From the NCBI GenBank assembly GCA_011049175.1, contig DSCJ01000025.1, forward strand, positions 18,136 through 82,135: a stretch of DNA of 64,000 nt. The letters run 5' to 3'. Of this stretch, positions 34,178 through 43,208 are shown piece after piece. The notes below the pieces were generated by a model. It saw nothing but the letters and a program-made list of their open reading frames with translations. It made no database searches and was not told the origin of the DNA. This DNA comes from Bacteroidota bacterium. Lineage in GTDB: Bacteria > Bacteroidota > Bacteroidia > Bacteroidales > VadinHA17. Positions within the stretch are counted from its first letter, which is position 1. Each line of letters starts with the position of its first letter. A program made the translations under genes and the position numbers.

Positions 34178-36322
34178 CTATTTTAAAAAATCATCAAAAT
34201 AGGCAGAAACCTTGTTCATTAGATGTACCCGGTCGCTCCCCCTGACATTATGCGGATGGGTGGGATACACAAAATAATCGGGCTGGGTTCCTGCCTGGAT
34301 GCAGGCACGCAGAAAGGTAAGAGAATGCTGCCACACCACAACATCATCAAGAGCCCCGTGGATCACCAGCAACCTGCCCCTGAGATCACCCGCCCGTGAC
34401 TTCAGATCCGACCGGGCATACCCTTCCGGATTTTCGTCGGGAGTGTCCATGTACCTTTCCCCGTACATCACTTCGTAAAATTTCCAGTCGGTTACCGGAC
34501 CGCCGGCCACTCCCACTTTGAAAATCTCAGGATGCTGCAGCATAAGCGACAGGGTCATGAAGCCACCATAGCTCCATCCGTGCACCCCGATGCGGGCCGT
34601 ATCTACCCAGGAGTGGGTTTTGAGCCATTCTATCCCCCGCATCTGGTCTTCTACCTCTATTTCCCCCAGCCTGCGGTGAATGATACTTTCAAAATCCATT
34701 CCCCGGTTGGCCGAGCCCCGGTTATCGAGGGTAAAAACCGCATACCCCCTCTGGGCCATGTAATGCGGCCATAGACCCGATTGTGCCAGCCATCCGTTTG
34801 TCACCAGCTGGGCATGAGGTCCGCCGTAAACATATACCACCACCGGATATTCCTTTTCAGGATCAAAGGGCACCGGTTTGATCAGCCGGTAATACAGGGG
34901 GGTAACCCCGTCACCGGCCGTAATGCTTCCCACTTCAATATCTCCCAGGGCATACTCCTCCAAAGGATTTTCCGATTTTTTCAGAATCCTGCCTTTTCTT
35001 TTCCCGGTTCCTGTAAGGGCGGTAACCAGTGGTGTGTCAATGTTCGACCAGTTATCCAGGAACCAGGTACCGTCGTCATTCAGAAGGGCCTGATGGGTTC
35101 CGGGTTCGGCAGTGAGACGTTTCAGGCGCCCCCCGGCCAGGGAAACCGTATATACCTGTCTTTCCAGCGGACCGGCTTCGGTTGCCTCGAAATATACATT
35201 ACCACCTTTTCTGTCGAACCCCAGCAAGCGCGTTACTTCCCACTCTCCCCGGGTAATCTGGCGGATAAAGCCTTTCTGAAGATCGTACAGGTATAGATGA
35301 TTGTAACCGTCCCTTCTCGACTGCCATACGAAGCGGGTGGAGCTTCCGGGAAGAAATAATGCCGGATGCTGAGGCTCCACATACCGTTCATCGCTTTCCT
35401 CGAACAGGGTCTTCACGAAACTCCCGTCAGATGCATCATAAAGCTTCATTTGCATGTGATTCTGTTCCCTGTTGAGATGGGCAACAAGAATATACTTTTC
35501 GTCTGGAGTCCAGGCCAGGTTGGTTAGATATTGCACGGCAGGCTCCCCTGTATCAAGATACAGAACTTCATCTGTTTCCGCATGGTACACCCCTACTTTC
35601 ACCACCTCGCTCTCCATTCCTGCCATGGGATACCTTACAGGTTCGGGGGTAGCTACCCGGGTCATAAAGTTCACAATGGGGTATTTCGTTACGTTTCGTT
35701 CATCCTTCCGGTAAAAGGCCAGGCATTTCCCCGAAGGGCTGAAAAATATCCCCCCCGAGATACCGAACTCGTTGCGGTGGACCGACTGGCCGTATACCAC
35801 TCCGTCGATCGAATCGGCGCTGATTTTTACTCTTTTTCCGCCGGCATGATCAATATAGAGCTGGTTCCCGCGGGTCCATGCCACAACCTGCCCGCCGGGC
35901 GCCATTTCAACAGTGCCGGCATCTCCCGGTATATTTATTACGGAAAGAATCTTTTTCCCGGTCATATCGGCACGGCAGAAAGCCGAAGAAGTGCGGAAAG
36001 CAATGGTGTTCGGGCCCTCCCACTCAAAACGGGGCATCCCGGAAGCCTTCTCAAGCATTCGTTTGCCGAGCATTCCGTTGAGGTCTTCCAGGGTAAAGGC
36101 AACCGTTTTGCCTGAACCATTTACCGACGACATATAAACCGTATCGTTTTCCACCCAGGTAAACGTATCCGGGCTGCGCCATTGCAACTGTCTGAACCGC
36201 GCGGGAGAAAAGGTGCCGTACCCGCCAAGCACGGCTTCTTCCATGGTAAACAGCTTACCCTGCCCGGCGGCAGGTCCTGTCAAAATAAAAACCAGGAAAG
36301 GAAACAGAATATGTTTCTTCAT
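34178..36322 (-). CDS. S9 family dipeptidyl-peptidase (prolyl oligopeptidase family)
   Basis: A 714-residue exported serine peptidase. A signal peptide (MKKHILFPFLVFILTGPAAG) precedes a beta-propeller (about 35-450) and an alpha/beta-hydrolase domain. The catalytic triad is visible: Ser in GWSYGGFM, Asp in HGALDDVVVW and His in YPTHPHNVRG. It resembles DPP-IV-type enzymes that release dipeptides, often X-Pro, from peptides in the periplasm. The ATG at 36322 is chosen; the longer frame to 36451 overlaps the divergent ABC gene promoter. It converges on the aspartyl protease gene with 42 bases between stops. Confidence 0.94.
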   Translation of the reverse strand: MKKHILFPFLVFILTGPAAGQGKLFTMEEAVLGGYGTFSPARFRQLQWRSPDTFTWVENDTVYMSSVNGSGKTVAFTLEDLNGMLGKRMLEKASGMPRFEWEGPNTIAFRTSSAFCRADMTGKKILSVINIPGDAGTVEMAPGGQVVAWTRGNQLYIDHAGGKRVKISADSIDGVVYGQSVHRNEFGISGGIFFSPSGKCLAFYRKDERNVTKYPIVNFMTRVATPEPVRYPMAGMESEVVKVGVYHAETDEVLYLDTGEPAVQYLTNLAWTPDEKYILVAHLNREQNHMQMKLYDASDGSFVKTLFEESDERYVEPQHPALFLPGSSTRFVWQSRRDGYNHLYLYDLQKGFIRQITRGEWEVTRLLGFDRKGGNVYFEATEAGPLERQVYTVSLAGGRLKRLTAEPGTHQALLNDDGTWFLDNWSNIDTPLVTALTGTGKRKGRILKKSENPLEEYALGDIEVGSITAGDGVTPLYYRLIKPVPFDPEKEYPVVVYVYGGPHAQLVTNGWLAQSGLWPHYMAQRGYAVFTLDNRGSANRGMDFESIIHRRLGEIEVEDQMRGIEWLKTHSWVDTARIGVHGWSYGGFMTLSLMLQHPEIFKVGVAGGPVTDWKFYEVMYGERYMDTPDENPEGYARSDLKSRAGDLRGRLLVIHGALDDVVVWQHSLTFLRACIQAGTQPDYFVYPTHPHNVRGSDRVHLMNKVSAYFDDFLK

Positions 36323-36459
36323 GAGTTGAGTAAATTTAAGGAGCAATAATAATGACCGTTTCTGATTTTTCAAAGAATAAAAAATGCAGATAGGAAAAGA
36401 AAGTAAAAGGGTTTTACTAAATTTAGCCACAAAACCCGGAAAAAGAATCATTCTGACCG

Positions 36460-39400
36460 ATGAGTGAAAAGATATTAAAAGCCCTGATGCAACTTTTCGC
36501 GATCATCGCACGTCCGGAAAGCAATACACTGGACAGGAGATCGGTCGTCGAATCGCTACTGAAACGACAGCTCAACCAGGAACTGGTAAAAGAATACCTG
36601 ATGGTATTTGACGGCTATTACAGCATCCATCAGGACCGTCAGAAAGAAAAAGACAAGAGAAAACACCGGATCAGTTCCAGTTCGGTGCGTGTACTGAAGA
36701 TCTGCACTGAGATTAATGACGAACTCACCACCCGGCAGAAGATCATCGTTCTGTTTCAGTTACTCGAGTTTTCCAAATCAGACGGCGATACCGTAACCGA
36801 TCAGGAACTGGAGTTCATCAAAACCGTAGCCGAAACCTTCAACATACCCGAAGATGAATACATCAGGCTAAAAGGATTTGTGCTGTACCCTTTCGAACAG
36901 GTACCCAATTCATCACGGGTAATGCTGATCGACAACAACAAGAAATTCACGCATCCCAAGGTGAAGCATATTTATGCTGAATCGATCCAGGGGCAGATCA
37001 GGATCCTGAATGTGGAGATCGCCAACATGTATCTGGTAAGGTATATAGGGCAGAGCGAACTGTATATGAACGGGCAGTTGATTCAGCAGGACAAGGTATA
37101 TGTATTCAATACCGGGTCGTCGATCCGCGATCCAAAAAGCAAACCCATTTACTACGGGGATGTGATCAGCCAGTTTGTTGCCGAACTGCAGGAATCGAGG
37201 ATTGTATACGAAGCCAGGGAGATAGAATATCATTTCAATGAAGGCAAGGTGGGTTTACACCGCATGAGTTTTGAGGCCGAATCGGGACGTCTGATCGGGA
37301 TTATGGGAGCCAGCGGAGCAGGTAAATCGACCCTGCTGAATGTACTGAACGGCAGCAACCACCCTTCAAATGGCCAGGTGATTATCAACGGCATGGACAT
37401 TCACAGGGAAAAAGAAAAGGTGGAAGGCCTCATCGGGTTCGTGTCGCAGGATGATCTGCTGATCGAGGAACTTACCGTTTACCAGAACCTGTATTACAAT
37501 GCCCGATTGTGCTTCGACAATTATACGGAAGAAGAACTGGTGGAAGCGGTTGTCAGGGTGCTGCAAAACCTAGGCCTTTATGAAATCAAAGACATACAGG
37601 TTGGCACTCCTCTTAATAAAAAGATCAGCGGTGGACAGCGAAAAAGGCTGAATATTGCCCTGGAACTGATCAGGGAGCCGGCGGTTCTGTTCCTCGACGA
37701 GCCCACCTCGGGATTGTCAAGCCGGGATTCGGAGAATATCATGGACCTGCTGAAGGAACTGACGCTGAAAGGGAAACTGGTATTCGTCGTGATCCACCAG
37801 CCTTCGTCGGATATATTCAAAATGTTCGACAAGCTGCTGATTCTTGACACCGGCGGTTACCTGATTTACGACGGCGATCCCATCGAATCGATCATTTATT
37901 TCAAGTCGAGAATCCATCACGCCAACTGGAATGAGAGCGAATGCCACGTGTGCGGGAATGTCAATCCGGAACAGATATTCAACATTGTAGAAGCCAATGT
38001 GCTGGATGAATACGGCAAAGTGACCCCCACCCGTAAAATCAGCCCGGAGGAATGGAATGAGTATTACCAGGAGTTTGTGAAAAACACCCGGAAAAAACTG
38101 AAACCGTCTACCGATGTTCCGAAAATATCTTTCAAAATACCCAACAAATTAAAGCAGTTCAGGGTATTTGTCCAGCGCGATATTCTTTCGAAACTGGCCA
38201 ATGTGCAATACCTGTCCATTACTTTTCTGGAAGCCCCGGTGCTGGCACTGCTGCTCTCGTTTCTTATCAAGTATTACGATGTGGGGGCAGGGAACGAATA
38301 CGGATATACCCTGTTCAATAACAGCAATATCCCGGTATACCTTTTTATGGGGGTGATCATTGCCATTTTCATGGGTCTGAGCGTGAGTGCGGAAGAAATC
38401 ATCAAAGACCGGAAAATCCTGAAACGGGAAGCGTTTCTGAATTTGAGCTGGGGAAGTTATGTCATGTCGAAGGTAACCGTCCAGTTTGCCATTTCGGCCA
38501 TTCAGGCACTGACCTTTGTATTGATAGGGAACAGCATCATCGAGATCAGGGGCATGTACTGGCAATACTGGCTCATCTTATTCAGTTGCTGGGCTTCGGC
38601 CAATATGATGGGCATGGTCATATCCGACAGTTTCAAGACGGTGGTGACCATTTACATCCTGATCCCCTTTCTGGTCATTCCCCAGATTATCCTGAGCGGG
38701 ATTATTGTTAAGTATGAGAAGCTGAACCCGCTGATTTCCAATCCTAAGACTATTCCCTGGTACGGAGAGCTGATCACCGCCCGCTGGGGTTATGAAGCCC
38801 TGGCCGTGTATCAGTTCAAGGAAAACGCTTTCGAAAGGAATTTCTATGACATTGACAAGATCAGAAGCAATGCCGATTTCAAAAAGCTTTACTGGAGTAC
38901 CAGCATGGATAACAAGCTTGATAAGATTGGAATGAACATGGCCGGCAAGGAAAAGGAGGAAGTGTTGAAGAAAGACCTGAAGCTGGTAAGGAATGAAATT
39001 GGCAAGGAACTGGCCCGCAATCCCCATATCCCTTTCGGTTATATGGAACAGTTGTATCCTGACCGGATCACACCCGAAGTTCTGGATGCTGCCAGAACCT
39101 ATATTGAAACCGTCAGGGTTTACAACCGGAAACGTTCCAATGCCGCCCTGCAACGGCGGGATGAAATTATTCAGGATTTGATGGATCGCCTGGGCCGGGA
39201 AGGGTTCAATCAGTTGCAACGCAACCATAAAAATGACCAGCTAACCGAATTTGTTACCAATGCCAACGAAACCAGCCGGATTATCGAATACAAGGACGAC
39301 CTGATCCAGAAAATGGATCCCATCTATATGGATCCGGAACATCCCTTTATCAAAGCCCATTTTTATGCCCCGCAGAAAAGGTTTTTAGGATATACCGTCG

Positions 39401-39549
39401 ACACCTTCTGGATGAACCTGGTCGTGATCTGGGTAATGACCGCGATTTTCCTCATCGCATTGTATTACCGGTGGCTGAAAAAGTTCCTCGATTTCGCGGA
39501 ACGGTTAAGCAGCCGGTTCTCCAGCCGGGAAGAAGCTGAGGAAAACTAA
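36460..39549 (+). CDS. TerB-FHA-like-ABC transporter fusion (ABC-2 type)
   Basis: A 1029-residue protein. Residues 1-140 are helical with a TerB/DjlA-like region (FSKSDGDTVTDQELEFIKTVAETFNIP). Residues about 150-240 look FHA-like (VRYIGQSELYMNGQLI, YYGDVISQF). The ABC ATPase follows: Walker A GASGAGKST (283-291), signature ISGGQRKR (389-396) and Walker B VLFLDEP (409-415). The C-terminal half has an ABC-2 permease of about six helices, interrupted by a large hydrophilic segment (about 790-980) before the final helix. It is a half-transporter with regulatory domains; substrate unknown. An ABCG-like efflux role is inference. Confidence 0.88.
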   Translation: MSEKILKALMQLFAIIARPESNTLDRRSVVESLLKRQLNQELVKEYLMVFDGYYSIHQDRQKEKDKRKHRISSSSVRVLKICTEINDELTTRQKIIVLFQLLEFSKSDGDTVTDQELEFIKTVAETFNIPEDEYIRLKGFVLYPFEQVPNSSRVMLIDNNKKFTHPKVKHIYAESIQGQIRILNVEIANMYLVRYIGQSELYMNGQLIQQDKVYVFNTGSSIRDPKSKPIYYGDVISQFVAELQESRIVYEAREIEYHFNEGKVGLHRMSFEAESGRLIGIMGASGAGKSTLLNVLNGSNHPSNGQVIINGMDIHREKEKVEGLIGFVSQDDLLIEELTVYQNLYYNARLCFDNYTEEELVEAVVRVLQNLGLYEIKDIQVGTPLNKKISGGQRKRLNIALELIREPAVLFLDEPTSGLSSRDSENIMDLLKELTLKGKLVFVVIHQPSSDIFKMFDKLLILDTGGYLIYDGDPIESIIYFKSRIHHANWNESECHVCGNVNPEQIFNIVEANVLDEYGKVTPTRKISPEEWNEYYQEFVKNTRKKLKPSTDVPKISFKIPNKLKQFRVFVQRDILSKLANVQYLSITFLEAPVLALLLSFLIKYYDVGAGNEYGYTLFNNSNIPVYLFMGVIIAIFMGLSVSAEEIIKDRKILKREAFLNLSWGSYVMSKVTVQFAISAIQALTFVLIGNSIIEIRGMYWQYWLILFSCWASANMMGMVISDSFKTVVTIYILIPFLVIPQIILSGIIVKYEKLNPLISNPKTIPWYGELITARWGYEALAVYQFKENAFERNFYDIDKIRSNADFKKLYWSTSMDNKLDKIGMNMAGKEKEEVLKKDLKLVRNEIGKELARNPHIPFGYMEQLYPDRITPEVLDAARTYIETVRVYNRKRSNAALQRRDEIIQDLMDRLGREGFNQLQRNHKNDQLTEFVTNANETSRIIEYKDDLIQKMDPIYMDPEHPFIKAHFYAPQKRFLGYTVDTFWMNLVVIWVMTAIFLIALYYRWLKKFLDFAERLSSRFSSREEAEEN

Positions 39550-39596
39550 AAATGCATCATGGGACAGGGGAACCTGAATCAGGATTAAAAAGAAAA

Positions 39597-39627
39597 AGGC
39601 TGCCCTTTTGAGACAGCCTCCTTTTTT
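39597..39627. terminator. Bidirectional terminator between the ABC gene and siaC
   Basis: Arms AGGCTG (39597-39602) and CAGCCT (39614-39619) form a stem. The plus strand then has T6 at 39622-39627, and the minus strand has a T-run from A39593-39597. It sits between convergent stops at 39549 and 39652. Confidence 0.75.
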
Positions 39628-39651
39628 CCCGGCATCACCGGGGGGATATCA

Positions 39652-40038
39652 TTATTCCACAATCTCTATCATTTTAAAAGGTATACGAATGATCGACTCA
39701 TAATCCTCTCCGGCTTCGAGCATATCCTCATCGTCTTCCTCATAGTACCAGTTGATCTCCACTTCGTTTTTGGCCTTGTGAATGGCCTCCAGTTTTTTGA
39801 AAACATCCAGGATGCATTTGGAGGAGCTCGTATTGAAGTATTCAAGTTGGATGTTCACCACCGTTTTATCCAGCGGATTTTTCTTGTATTCTTCCAGCCA
39901 GTCCACCAAAGGTTTGTAAAACTCAATGGAATTTTCAGGAATGGATCTCCCTTTGATCTCGATAATTCCCTCTTCCGCATTGAACTTTACCGACGGAGTC
40001 TTAGGTGTTCCCTCAATGTTAATTGGTTCCAGTTCCAT
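39652..40038 (-). CDS. SiaC-family regulatory phosphoprotein (DUF1987)
   Basis: A 128-residue homologue of Pseudomonas SiaC. The family phosphosite Thr is at about 70 in LEYFNTSSSKCILDVF. SiaC is phosphorylated by the kinase SiaB and controls a partner; in Pseudomonas it activates the diguanylate cyclase SiaD, but no cyclase is in this window. The end is acidic (YEEDDEDMLEAGEDYE). It starts 25 bases after the siaB-like gene, and they form an operon closed by a strong terminator. Confidence 0.93.
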   Translation of the reverse strand: MELEPINIEGTPKTPSVKFNAEEGIIEIKGRSIPENSIEFYKPLVDWLEEYKKNPLDKTVVNIQLEYFNTSSSKCILDVFKKLEAIHKAKNEVEINWYYEEDDEDMLEAGEDYESIIRIPFKMIEIVE

Positions 40039-40063
40039 ATGTGATGCAATTTATTATTTTATT

Positions 40064-40651
40064 TTATGATGATTTTTCAGAGACAAAAACATCCAGGTTG
40101 AAAAAATAGTAATCATTATTGAAATTATGAAAAACATAATTCAGTTTATTGCCTGTTTTGCGGGCAATATCCACCAGGCCGAGCCCTCCTCCTCCCTTGT
40201 CTGATATTTTCTGATGATTCAGTATAAATTTGTACATGTCTTTCAGCTCTTCCCTGGAAAGTGAATTGATCTTGTCAATCTTGTCTTTCAGGTATTTGAT
40301 TTTTTCCGACCTGATAAAATTCCCGGTGGCAATCTTATAGGAATCGTCTACCCTGGAAACCACCAGCACACCGAACCTGCTTTCGTATTCATCCCTGTAA
40401 TCCTCGGGCAGATCATCTATGTGATGATACAGGTTTTGAAGGCTTTCTACCAGCACATTGTAAACCTTCTTCCTGAGCTTGACATCTTCATTGTACTCCT
40501 GAAGTTTGCCCTCCACAACATCCAGGGCATGGTTGATGATTTCCGTGGTAATACTGCCCTTATATGAAAGAAGCACATGCCCCCCGTCCAATTCCTTGAA
40601 GAAATCGTCAACATTGAAGCCCATCTCAGGATGTTGTTGTTCCTTGCTCAA
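40064..40651 (-). CDS. SiaB-like protein kinase (DUF6272)
   Basis: A 195-residue protein of the SiaB/DUF6272 family, kinases related to GHKL anti-sigma factors that phosphorylate SiaC on Thr. The nucleotide-site elements are ESLQNLYHHI (about 69-78, N-box-like, N of the metal-binding residue) and DKGGGGLGLVDIARK (about 152-166, G-box). A -7-like TACTTTTA and a TTTG element lie on the minus strand upstream (40685 to 40654). The absence of SiaA phosphatase and SiaD here means the input and output are elsewhere. Confidence 0.9.
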   Translation of the reverse strand: MSKEQQHPEMGFNVDDFFKELDGGHVLLSYKGSITTEIINHALDVVEGKLQEYNEDVKLRKKVYNVLVESLQNLYHHIDDLPEDYRDEYESRFGVLVVSRVDDSYKIATGNFIRSEKIKYLKDKIDKINSLSREELKDMYKFILNHQKISDKGGGGLGLVDIARKTGNKLNYVFHNFNNDYYFFNLDVFVSEKSS

Positions 40652-40833
40652 TGTAAAAGTATAGAAAATAAATCATTAACTGAACAAATATAAAAAGAAT
40701 TCCAACTTATCAGAGTGCACCTTTTCACCCGTTGCCATTTGCTGTCATTTTTTTTCTATCTGTTCTTCCCGGTATCCGCTTTTATTCTGTGACCGGCAAC
40801 GTTCCGCAAAGGTTGCTTCAGATATTTGGTTTT

Positions 40834-42078
40834 TTACGAAAGTTTGGAACTTTTTGACGAACCGGTATCATTCCCGGAGCCGTTATTTCCCGATTTCCGT
40901 GTCCCCGGATACAGATCATAACCGTAAAAATAACTTTCCAGCGGTCCGTTATACAGGGTAAAGCGCCTGGTGGTTTTCAGTCCCAGTGCGTTGAGTGCTT
41001 CCCGGTTCGATGAAAAGATCCAGGCTCTGTAACCTGTAAATTTATGCTTGAGAACATTTCCCACCTCCGAGTAAAAACTGAGCTGGTCGTTCATCTTCAG
41101 CCTTTCACCGTAAGGAGGATTCATAATGATTGTGCCTTCGGGAGCGGGTTTAACCAGTCCGTCAAAAGGTTTATGAGCAAGCCTGATGTGTCTTCGCAGG
41201 CCGGCCCGTTCTGCATTCCGTGCGGTAATATCAATGGCGGCTGCGGAAATATCCCCTCCCAGCAGGAGGGGTGCTTCGTGTATTTCATTCTCATGGGCCC
41301 TGTTCACCACTTCGCGCCAGAGATCCGGGTTATGATTCTTCCATTTCTCGAAGGCAAATGCCCTGCGCCTGTAACCGGGGGGAATATTCATGGCCAGACG
41401 GGCAGCTTCCAGCAGGATGGTTCCCGATCCGCACATCGGATCAATGAACGGCGTACGCCGGTCCCAGCCCGAAAACATTACCAGAGCAGAGGCAAGCACC
41501 TCATTCAGGGGAGCATCCACCTGTTCGGCACGATACCCACGCTGGTGCAGCGACTCCCCCGAGCTGTCGAGCGACACCACGGCTCTGTCTTCCAGCATCA
41601 GGATATGTATCCGGATATCCGGATTTTCCAGGTCCACATCGGGCCGCTGACCCGTCAGTTCCCTGAAACGGTCGGCCACGGCATCCTTGGCCAGCAAGGC
41701 CGCGTACCGGGTATTGCGAAATATCTGCGACGAACCCACCACATCCACGCGCAGGGACTGGTGGTAACTCATTATTCTTTCCCAGGGATACTGCCTGATC
41801 AAACCGTAAAATGTTTCGCGTGAACCGGCCGGACCCGAACAGAGGGTTCTGAGTACCCGCACCGCCGTATTCAACTGATAATTGGCCCTGTACAATCCGG
41901 CCATATCTCCCCTGAAAGAGACGGCCCGGTGCAGGATACGCACAGGTTTCCCGGTCAGCACACGTATTTCTTTCGCCAGGAGTTCTTCCAGACCGTGAAA
42001 GGTCTTCACCACTACTTCGAACGACTCCCCGGTCGTCCCGGCTTTATTTCTGCCCACAGACAAATGTTTTTTCGTCAT
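40834..42078 (-). CDS. THUMP-domain class I RNA methyltransferase (RlmL/YpsC-like)
   Basis: A 414-residue SAM-dependent RNA methyltransferase. The THUMP domain occupies roughly 15-160; the methyltransferase domain has the SAM-binding DPMCGSGTILLEAARLA and the catalytic NPPYGERL, the motif of N2-guanine methyltransferases such as RlmL. The Pseudomonas and E. coli enzymes methylate 23S G2445; this shorter form matches the YpsC/RlmL-N group, so the exact target is inferred. The start at 42078 overlaps the kinase gene by 35 bases; a longer frame to 42108 exists. The C-terminal end is Ser/Gly/Asn-rich. Confidence 0.9.
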   Translation of the reverse strand: MTKKHLSVGRNKAGTTGESFEVVVKTFHGLEELLAKEIRVLTGKPVRILHRAVSFRGDMAGLYRANYQLNTAVRVLRTLCSGPAGSRETFYGLIRQYPWERIMSYHQSLRVDVVGSSQIFRNTRYAALLAKDAVADRFRELTGQRPDVDLENPDIRIHILMLEDRAVVSLDSSGESLHQRGYRAEQVDAPLNEVLASALVMFSGWDRRTPFIDPMCGSGTILLEAARLAMNIPPGYRRRAFAFEKWKNHNPDLWREVVNRAHENEIHEAPLLLGGDISAAAIDITARNAERAGLRRHIRLAHKPFDGLVKPAPEGTIIMNPPYGERLKMNDQLSFYSEVGNVLKHKFTGYRAWIFSSNREALNALGLKTTRRFTLYNGPLESYFYGYDLYPGTRKSGNNGSGNDTGSSKSSKLS

Positions 42079-42622
42079 TGAAAAACTGTTGAAGTATCGT
42101 ACAGGCATTTTTCAGCCTTTCCTCTCCGTACCCGGTTACCGGTTGCCAGGGTAACTTCAGGGCATCCAGTTCCTTCTTGTATAGCCCCGACAGGTATTCG
42201 CGTCTGGCTCCCGGATTTTCCCTGAGGGGGTCGGGTATCCAGGGAATATCGGTCTCGCAGAGCAAATACAGGTCGATCTCCCGTTTCCTGAGTGCTTCTT
42301 CGAGCCAGTGAGGTTCTCGTTTGAACACTTCCCGGAACCACACCCTGGTAATGATCAGATAGGTATCCAGAAAAAGATATCCCCTGGCTGCTTCCAAATA
42401 TTCTGCAGGCTGTTCCCGTTGTTTCCGGGCAATCCGTTCCACATCTTCGTACCGGTAGGGTTGTTTCAGGTTCCCGACATATTCCCGGGCGAATTCGGGG
42501 ATCCAGACTGTTCCGGCCATCCTGGCCAGATCTTTTGCCAGGGTGGTTTTTCCGGTTGATTCGGCGCCGGTGATCACCACTTTCTTTACACCTTGTTCTG
42601 TTGCAGAAGATCCTTTTTCCAT
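42044..42622 (-). CDS. NadR-like ribosylnicotinamide kinase-type ATPase
   Basis: A 192-residue P-loop protein with GAESTGKTTL (Walker A, about 19-28), the sequence seen in the kinase domain of NadR. It lacks the NMN adenylyltransferase and repressor domains of full NadR. Adjacent PnuC imports nicotinamide riboside, so the likely reaction is its phosphorylation to NMN, trapping it in the cell. It overlaps the pnuC end by 37 bases and the methyltransferase start by 35. The Thr-Thr after the P-loop lysine and the EFAREYVG segment fit the family. Confidence 0.88.
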   Translation of the reverse strand: MEKGSSATEQGVKKVVITGAESTGKTTLAKDLARMAGTVWIPEFAREYVGNLKQPYRYEDVERIARKQREQPAEYLEAARGYLFLDTYLIITRVWFREVFKREPHWLEEALRKREIDLYLLCETDIPWIPDPLRENPGARREYLSGLYKKELDALKLPWQPVTGYGEERLKNACTILQQFFNDEKTFVCGQK

Positions 42623-43185
42623 TCAACATATCCTTTTACAGCCATCAGGGTATAAACGGCAAACAAACCCACTGTGGGATAAAGACCCTTATAAACATAC
42701 AGACCCATCGACACAGCATCGACTACAACCCATATCAGCCAGTGCTCCAACAATTTTCTGGCCAGCATCCAGGTGGCAGTAATGCTGGCTGCCGTGGTAA
42801 AAGCATCCCACCGGGGAACATCCGAATCGGTAAAACGCTCGAGTACCCATGCCATCAGAACAAAAAGAACCAGGGTAATGATGAGCAGCACCACCCATTG
42901 CCGGCGGGAAGTGCGACTTACAGGCAGTTCGTCGGACCGGTTACCAGAGGCTCCGTGCAACCAGTGGTACCACCCGTAAATACTGACCACCAGGTAGTAC
43001 CCCTGCAATCCCATATCGGCATAAAACTTCGATACAAAGAACACATAGATGTATACCGACGAGGTAAAGATGCCCAGTGGCCAGAGCCAGATGTTCTGCC
43101 TGATGGAAAAATACAGGTAGATCAATCCGGTAACCGCACCGAATATCTCAATAACCAGGTTCAGATGATGGATAATCCAGTCCAT
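42586..43185 (-). CDS. pnuC: Nicotinamide riboside transporter PnuC
   Basis: A 199-residue membrane protein with about seven helices, start MDWIIHHLNLVIEIFGAVTGLIYLYFSIRQN. The family signature is WLWPLGIFTSSVYIYVFF, with GWYHW further on. PnuC carries nicotinamide riboside by facilitated diffusion that becomes directional when a kinase traps the product. It is translationally linked with the NadR-like kinase, an NAD-salvage pair. It is 23 bases downstream of the S41 peptidase gene. Confidence 0.94.
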   Translation of the reverse strand: MDWIIHHLNLVIEIFGAVTGLIYLYFSIRQNIWLWPLGIFTSSVYIYVFFVSKFYADMGLQGYYLVVSIYGWYHWLHGASGNRSDELPVSRTSRRQWVVLLIITLVLFVLMAWVLERFTDSDVPRWDAFTTAASITATWMLARKLLEHWLIWVVVDAVSMGLYVYKGLYPTVGLFAVYTLMAVKGYVEWKKDLLQQNKV

Positions 43186-43208
43186 GATCCCTGTCAGCCC
43201 CAGCCGGC

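Noticed and set aside
41044..41823. 259-residue plus-strand open frame opposite the THUMP methyltransferase
   Set aside because: Overlaps the whole methyltransferase core with DPMCGSGTI and NPPYGERL on the other strand.
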